Origin: CAVPTL01 sp963708725
GTDB lineage: Bacteria; Actinomycetota; Thermoleophilia; Gaiellales; JAICJC01
DNA length: 64,000 bases
Assembly: GCA_963708725.1 (NCBI GenBank)
Contig: CAVPTL010000002.1
Location: 66,632-130,631, forward strand
Reading direction: 5' to 3'
Of this stretch, positions 59,537 to 64,000 are shown piece by piece (positions within the stretch are counted from its first letter, which is position 1; each line of letters starts with the position of its first letter). The translations under genes were made by a program, and so were the position numbers. Below the pieces are notes generated by a model. That model was not told the origin of the DNA, searched no databases, and worked only from the letters and a program-made list of their open reading frames with translations.

Positions 59537-60763
59537 ATGTCGACGGTCGTGCCGAGCCAGAGAATGGCTGATATGAATCGTTCAGCTTCAACCACACACC
59601 GTGCCAGGGTTGTCATCCTCGGTGGCGGCGTGGCTGGGCTCGAGGCGGCATTGGCGTTGAAGGATCTCGCCGACGGACTCGTCGATGTAACGCTGATCGC
59701 TGCAACCGATCAGTTCACGTTCACTCCGGCAGGTGTCGCCGCGCCATTCGGCCGTGCCGTTGTGCGCCAGTTTGATCTTTTCCGGATCGCCAATGACCTC
59801 GGGGCGCGGTTGATCGTGGATCGCGCGATCGCGGTCGGCCCCTCCGATCGGAAGGTTGTGCTCGCGTCAGGCACCAACCTTGACTACGACGCTCTGTTGG
59901 TGGCCTGCGGCGCCACGGCGTCTCCGGTCATTTCGGGTGCGATCACCTTCGGCGGCCATGGATCTGGAGACGCTGTGCGATCCGTATTGGCCGACCTCAT
60001 CTCCGGACAGGCTTCGAGTGTGTTGTTCGCAAGCCCGGCAGCCGTCGGCTGGACGCTGCCGCTCTACGAGCTGAGCCTTCTCACCAGCCAGTACCTCGGC
60101 GACCGAGATGCCATCTGGCGCTACGGCAACGGCAGCATGCGTCGCGAATCCGTCCAGATCGGAGTGGTCTCCCCGGAGCCGATGCCGCTCGCCACCTTTG
60201 GAGCAGAAGCAAGCTCGGAGGTGGGCACGGTGCTCGCCGAGCGCGGAATCGAGTTCTACGGCGACCGAACGCCGATGAACTTCCGCGATGGCCGACTGGC
60301 CACGAGCCCAAGCGGATTCATCGAGGCCGATCGCGTGGTCGCTTTACCGCGGCTTCGCGGCGTGGCGATCGACGGGATACCCGCCGACAACGATGACTTG
60401 ATCCGCACCGACCCTCACGGGCGGGTAAACACCCTCACCAGCGTCTACGCGGCAGGCGACATCACGACGTTCCCCATCAAGCAAGGAGGGATCGCGTCAC
60501 AACAAGCGTTGGCCGCCGCAAAGTCAATCGCAGCGGCGGTTGGAGCGGCCGTTTCGCCCGAACCGTTTGAGCCGGTGTTGCGAGGGCTGCTGCTCACTGG
60601 AGGGCAGGAGCGATACCTCCGAACCGAGGTCGAAGGGGGTCACGGCCCGGCAGCGGCGATCGACTCCGAGCCACTGTGGTGGCCCCCCGGCAAGCTTGCG
60701 GCTCGCTACCTCACACCGTATCTGGCTCAGCTCGATGTTGACTCCCAACGCCACCTCGCCTGA
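59537..60763 (+). CDS. FAD/NAD(P)-dependent oxidoreductase (NDH-2/SQR-like fold)
   Basis: 408 residues from the ATG at 59537 (AGGGGTAAACCC upstream; ATGs at 59564 and 59573 are possible). FAD site VVILGGGVAGLEAALAL, second Rossmann region SVLFASPAAVGWTLPLYELSLLTSQ, and FAD-C-terminal YAAGDITTFPIKQGG. Related to sulfide:quinone reductases and type II NADH dehydrogenases, but the protein has a single Cys (LLVACGATA), so the Cys-based sulfide chemistry is not possible. A quinone or other reductase is likelier. Confidence 0.85.
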   Translation: MSTVVPSQRMADMNRSASTTHRARVVILGGGVAGLEAALALKDLADGLVDVTLIAATDQFTFTPAGVAAPFGRAVVRQFDLFRIANDLGARLIVDRAIAVGPSDRKVVLASGTNLDYDALLVACGATASPVISGAITFGGHGSGDAVRSVLADLISGQASSVLFASPAAVGWTLPLYELSLLTSQYLGDRDAIWRYGNGSMRRESVQIGVVSPEPMPLATFGAEASSEVGTVLAERGIEFYGDRTPMNFRDGRLATSPSGFIEADRVVALPRLRGVAIDGIPADNDDLIRTDPHGRVNTLTSVYAAGDITTFPIKQGGIASQQALAAAKSIAAAVGAAVSPEPFEPVLRGLLLTGGQERYLRTEVEGGHGPAAAIDSEPLWWPPGKLAARYLTPYLAQLDVDSQRHLA

Positions 60764-60790
60764 AGTGCCTCACTGGACGAGCGGTCCCGG

Positions 60791-60994
60791 GTGACCTCAC
60801 TGCCGTTTTTCCATTGCGGGCACTGCGGGGATCGGATCGGTGCGTTTGAACCGATGGTGTGGCTCAAGCCTGACGGATCAATGGTTGATGCGGGCTATGT
60901 GCAGGTGCGAAGTGATCCCGACTCTGCCCATGAAGAATCACGGTTCTTTCACGCTGACTGCCTGGCCGAAGCTGGCCCATCGAATCTCACCTGA
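60791..60994 (+). CDS. Small zinc-ribbon-like protein
   Basis: 67 residues with GTG start. FHCGHCGDRIGAF gives CxxC near the N terminus, and FFHADCLAEAG provides further His/Cys ligands, a likely zinc site. No known family. It follows the flavoprotein by 27 bases. Confidence 0.6.
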   Translation: MTSLPFFHCGHCGDRIGAFEPMVWLKPDGSMVDAGYVQVRSDPDSAHEESRFFHADCLAEAGPSNLT

Positions 60995-61037
60995 ACCGTG
61001 ATGGCTATTGCCCCGTCGAGCTCCCTCACAACGCCTG

Positions 61038-61901
61038 TTAGCGGGGTGCGTCGAACAGGTATCGCAAGGAACGTGACAGTGCCAGGGGTGGCGCGGTCTC
61101 GTGGTACTCACCGGGGAGCACCTCGCATGCGATTCCGAGGCTCGGGTACCCGCGCCCCCGCAACGCCGCGACCATGCGCTCGGTGTCCGCCGCGCAGTCG
61201 TCCTCGTCCATTCCCTCATAGTCCGCCGCGGGTCGCTTGTCGGTCGGGAGTTGCCCGAGGAAGTGCTCGTACCCCGCGGGGTTCTCGTAGGCGCCGACCG
61301 AGAAGAACACCTTGGCCGGGAGGTCGTCGTGCGTTCGCGCGTACTCCGCCTCGTGCCGGAACATCAGATCCTCGTCCCACCCGAGGCTCGCGCTCCCGAT
61401 TCCGTAACGACGAAACACGCCCGGCTGGTTGAGCAGCACGTAGGTGGCAAACAGGCCGCCGAGCGAGTATCCGAACAGCATCGAATCGTCGGGATCCACG
61501 TCGTAGGCGTCCCGCACCCAGGGCTTCAGTTCATCGCGGAGGAATCCCAGGAAGCGATCCGCACCGGCCATCATGTCGGGGTTCGCGTGGCCGCTGTCGA
61601 GGTCGATGGTCGGGCTGAAGTCACGACACCGGAGATCGTCGATCTCGGCCATGTCCGTCGTGCGATAGCTGACGGCGACGACGAGCATCTCAGGTACGAC
61701 TTCCGTGAACCTGAGCAGTCGGATTGTCTCCACGGCCGTGCCGAAGTTTGCCCAACCATCGCCCATGAACAGCACCGGTCGGGCAGCGGGCTCGGACGAG
61801 CCGCAGTGGCCCACCAGCACCTTGAACTCGTCACCCACATGCTCCGAACGGAGGTAGTGCACCTCGGTGTCGGGCAGCGGTGAATCGTCGTTGCTGATCA
61901 T
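61038..61901 (-). CDS. Esterase of the enterochelin-esterase (Fes/IroE-like) family
   Basis: 287 residues from the ATG at 61901 with GAGGAGATCC upstream. Nucleophile Ser in LFGYSLGGLFATYVLLNQP, with FMGDGWANFG and VVAVSYRTTDMAEIDD typical of the family, and a His in LPGEYHETAPP. Cytoplasmic, no signal peptide. Siderophore or other ester hydrolysis is possible; no siderophore genes are near. Confidence 0.87.
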   Translation of the reverse strand: MISNDDSPLPDTEVHYLRSEHVGDEFKVLVGHCGSSEPAARPVLFMGDGWANFGTAVETIRLLRFTEVVPEMLVVAVSYRTTDMAEIDDLRCRDFSPTIDLDSGHANPDMMAGADRFLGFLRDELKPWVRDAYDVDPDDSMLFGYSLGGLFATYVLLNQPGVFRRYGIGSASLGWDEDLMFRHEAEYARTHDDLPAKVFFSVGAYENPAGYEHFLGQLPTDKRPAADYEGMDEDDCAADTERMVAALRGRGYPSLGIACEVLPGEYHETAPPLALSRSLRYLFDAPR

Positions 61902-61945
61902 CCGGATCTCCTCTGCGCGATCAACGCTCGGCCAGGACGCCGACC

Positions 61946-62617
61946 CTACGCCATCCCCTGGAGTTGTGGGCGCAAGCCGGCGAGGAGGGGCGCTCCCGTC
62001 AGGGCGTCGAGAAAGGCATGGGCGCGTCGACTGTCCCCCTGGATCGAGACGCCTGCGGTTTGTTCGAGTTCGGAGGCGTTGGCACCGAGGATGAGTGCCC
62101 CTAGCCCAGCGAGGGACAGCGCGATGGTGGTGTCGGGATCGCTGTCTGGTGCGGCGTGCACCTGGCCATCGGAGACATCGACGCGGACCGTCTCGTCTTC
62201 GAGACTGACCTCGTAGCGGCCGTTGGCCGCACGTGGGAGCGCCGTGGCTCCGATCAGCAGCGAGGTGAGCGGGACGCGGGGCGGGATCTGGGTCGTGTCG
62301 GCGGGGAGTCGGAGGCGGGGAGCACCCCAACGGGCAAGCTCTGTGAGCACCGGGCGCAGCGCCTGGCCGGCCTCGGTCAGCTCGTATCGCTGTGCTCGCC
62401 CCGCTCCGACCTGTTGCACGACGCCATGCTCCTGGAGGGTGCGCAGGCGGGTGGCGAGGATGTCGGTCCCGATACCGCCGAGACCGTTCAGCAGATCGGA
62501 GTAGCGGCGCGGCCCCAGGAGCAGGTCGCGCACGATCAGGAGCGCCCAGCGTTCTCCGACGACGTTGAGCGCAGAGCCCACGGGGCAGAACGGCTGGTAT
62601 CCGAGGGGAGAGGCCAT
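61946..62617 (-). CDS. HxlR-family regulator fused to an SCP2-like domain
   Basis: 223 residues from the ATG at 62617. Residues about 10-100 are an HxlR winged helix (CPVGSALNVVGERWALLIVRDLLLGPRRYSDLLNGLGGIGTDILATRLRTLQEHGVV). From about 125 an SCP2 (sterol/lipid-binding) fold follows (GRYEVSLEDETVRVDVSDG, ELEQTAGVSIQGDSRRAHAFLDAL). TATGAT (complement of 62624-62629) is seven bases before the ATG, so the message is probably leaderless. It is divergent from a lipid-type MMPL exporter. Confidence 0.88.
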   Translation of the reverse strand: MASPLGYQPFCPVGSALNVVGERWALLIVRDLLLGPRRYSDLLNGLGGIGTDILATRLRTLQEHGVVQQVGAGRAQRYELTEAGQALRPVLTELARWGAPRLRLPADTTQIPPRVPLTSLLIGATALPRAANGRYEVSLEDETVRVDVSDGQVHAAPDSDPDTTIALSLAGLGALILGANASELEQTAGVSIQGDSRRAHAFLDALTGAPLLAGLRPQLQGMA

Positions 62618-62639
62618 CTCCGCATCATAACCGATTTGA

Positions 62640-62654
62640 CTTGGATTATCCAAG
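62640..62654. promoter_or_regulatory. Palindromic operator 1
   Basis: CTTGGAT-T-ATCCAAG, a perfect 15-base inverted repeat, overlapping the -35 region of the HxlR-type gene. An identical copy lies 24 bases away. Confidence 0.82.
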
Positions 62655-62663
62655 CTGCTATTA

Positions 62664-62678
62664 CTTGGATTATCCAAG
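62664..62678. promoter_or_regulatory. Palindromic operator 2 and MMPL promoter
   Basis: Second identical CTTGGAT-T-ATCCAAG. It ends one base before TATAAA (62680-62685), the likely -10 of the MMPL gene, so a bound repressor would block that promoter. The centre-to-centre distance to operator 1 is 24 bases. Confidence 0.82.
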
Positions 62679-62695
62679 TTATAAAGGTGGGTGCA

Positions 62696-64000
62696 ATGTT
62701 CGAGAAACTCGCATCATTCGTGTATCGGAACAGCGGCCGCGTGCTGCTTGTCGCCTTGGTCGGGGTTGGAGTTGCGGGCGTGTTCGGGTTAGGCGTCGCG
62801 AAGCGGCTGAGCCCGTACGGCGACTCCGATCCTTCGACGCAGTCGGTCCAGGTGACGAACCGCTACCAGGCCGCGACGGGACGCCAGATCGACCCTGGGG
62901 TGATCGCGCTCGTCAGGCTCGGCGACGTCCACACCGCCAGTGCCAAGCGTCGCGTCAGCCGCGTGGCGGCGCGGCTGCGCTCGAGCCGCGACATCGCCTC
63001 GGTTGCGAGCTACTACGACACACACGATCCGGCCATGCTGTCCCGTGACGGGCGCTCGACCTACGTCGTCGCGTACTTCGATCCGAAGTCGGACTTGCGG
63101 ATCCAGGAGGACGCTCAGCGTTTGGAGCGCGAGTTCAGCGGCGACAACGATGTCAAGCTCGGTGGGTCGGCGATCGCGAGCGCGCAGGCCAACACGCAGG
63201 TCAGCAGCGATCTCGGGCGCGCCGAGCTGCTCGCGTTCCCGTTCATCTTCCTGCTCTCGCTGCTGTTCTTCCGCTCGCTGGTCGCCTCGCTGCTGCCGCC
63301 GCTGCTCGGAGTCTTGGCGATCCTCGCCACCTTCTTCGCGTTGCGGATCGTGTCGAGCTTCTTCGACCTGTCGGTGTTCGCTCTCAACATCGTCACCGGC
63401 CTCGGGCTCGGGCTGGCCATCGACTACAGCCTGTTCACGGTCTCCCGCTATCGCGAGGAGTCCGCTCGCGCAGGCTTCGGCGTCGAGGCGCTCCGCCGGA
63501 CGCTAGCAACCGCCGGCCGGACGATCGCTTTCAGCTCGCTGACGGTGGCCGTCGCGGTTGCGTCACTCACCGTGTTCCCGCAGAACTTTCTGCGTTCGAT
63601 GGGAATCGCTGGGGCCCTGGTTGCGCTGATCGCGGCCGCGCTTGCCCTGATCGTTCTGCCGGCAATCCTGGCGCTGCTGGGACCGCGGGTGAACTCCCTC
63701 GCGCCGAAGCGGCTCCAGCGCGCCGCTGATCGCGACGCCCGTCCCGCCGAGGCGGGGTTCTGGTACCGCCTGTCGCAGTTCGTGATCCGGCGCCCAGGCA
63801 GGATCGCCATTCTGACCGCGGCGGCGCTGATCGCTCTCGGCATCCCATTCACGTCGATCGGGTTCCTGCCCGTCGACGCAAACCAACTGCCTGCAAGCGC
63901 GACCTCCTATCAGGTCGATCACGCCTTGCGGACTCAGTTCCCGGCAGGCCGCACCTCGCCGCTCGAGATCGTGGCCGGCGCGCCGGCCGGATCATCCGAG
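62696..64000 (+). CDS. MMPL-family transporter, 3' partial
   Basis: 435 codons from the ATG at 62696 (AAAGGTGG before it); the frame is still open at the end of the window. The N-terminal helix and large outer loop (FEKLASFVYRNSGRVLLVALVGVG, DPGVIALVRLG) are followed by helices with GLGLGLAIDYSLFTVSRYREE, the conserved Asp-Tyr proton-relay motif of MMPL/RND. These pumps export lipids or drugs using the proton gradient. Divergent from the HxlR-SCP2 regulator. Confidence 0.92.
   Translation, partial: MFEKLASFVYRNSGRVLLVALVGVGVAGVFGLGVAKRLSPYGDSDPSTQSVQVTNRYQAATGRQIDPGVIALVRLGDVHTASAKRRVSRVAARLRSSRDIASVASYYDTHDPAMLSRDGRSTYVVAYFDPKSDLRIQEDAQRLEREFSGDNDVKLGGSAIASAQANTQVSSDLGRAELLAFPFIFLLSLLFFRSLVASLLPPLLGVLAILATFFALRIVSSFFDLSVFALNIVTGLGLGLAIDYSLFTVSRYREESARAGFGVEALRRTLATAGRTIAFSSLTVAVAVASLTVFPQNFLRSMGIAGALVALIAAALALIVLPAILALLGPRVNSLAPKRLQRAADRDARPAEAGFWYRLSQFVIRRPGRIAILTAAALIALGIPFTSIGFLPVDANQLPASATSYQVDHALRTQFPAGRTSPLEIVAGAPAGSSE

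Overview
This is a GC-rich, gene-dense stretch with many GTG starts, very frequent 4-base stop/start overlaps (ATGA, GTGA) and several genes that look leaderless. With the DosS/DosR-like pair, many universal stress proteins, and an iron-repressor site of TTAGG...CCTAA type, it suggests an actinobacterium, possibly of a soil lineage such as Thermoleophilia. The lineage is inference; no rRNA, tRNA or marker gene is present. No mobile element, CRISPR array or tRNA was seen, and no gap between genes exceeds about 235 bases.

Layout. 1-2.3 kb: an OmpR-type two-component pair (cut at the left edge) and a Thr-rich anchored protein. 2.3-17.8 kb: mixed metabolism (alpha/beta hydrolase, VOC protein, sulfatase, ABC exporter, MarR-MFS drug efflux, MOSC protein, GH3 hydrolase, AlkZ-like protein). 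This part holds a 1213-residue fusion of nucleotide cyclase, AAA ATPase and periplasmic-type peptide-binding protein. It also holds a family of near-perfect 31-35 bp palindromes with core GGTGCC-N-GGCACC, placed exactly at gene ends and in one case at a gene start. 17.8-30.2 kb: an ArsR-AHSA1-DUF1059 operon with a palindromic operator over its start codon, two secreted Ig/FnIII-like proteins, flavin oxidoreductases, peptidase E, and an FTR1 iron permease whose promoter contains an iron-box palindrome.

30.7-36.8 kb: a complete arginine deiminase operon (permease, arcA, arcB, arcC) followed by a universal stress protein, then a VIT1-family transporter. 36.8-44.4 kb: a second OmpR-type pair diverges from a tightly overlapped redox operon: Thr/Pro-rich secreted protein, ApbE flavin transferase, ferric-reductase-like membrane protein, NuoF-like NADH module, 3-Cys ferredoxin and a cytochrome b-like protein, with a chromate transporter behind. 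It looks like a membrane electron-transfer route from NADH outwards without the usual FMN-binding partner, and is the best candidate for a little-described system.

44.6-61 kb resembles a hypoxia/dormancy island: cupredoxin-like protein, flavodoxin, secreted double beta-propeller, four universal stress proteins, a DosS/DosR-like pair, a two-heme cytochrome c, an MgtA-type Mg2+ ATPase coupled to a CHAD (polyphosphate-binding) protein, a DUF2252 protein and a pyridine-nucleotide-disulfide-type flavoprotein. Together with arginine fermentation this points to survival under low oxygen. 61-64 kb: an esterase and an HxlR-SCP2 fusion regulator divergent from an MMPL transporter (cut at the right edge), with two identical 15-bp palindromic operators between them.
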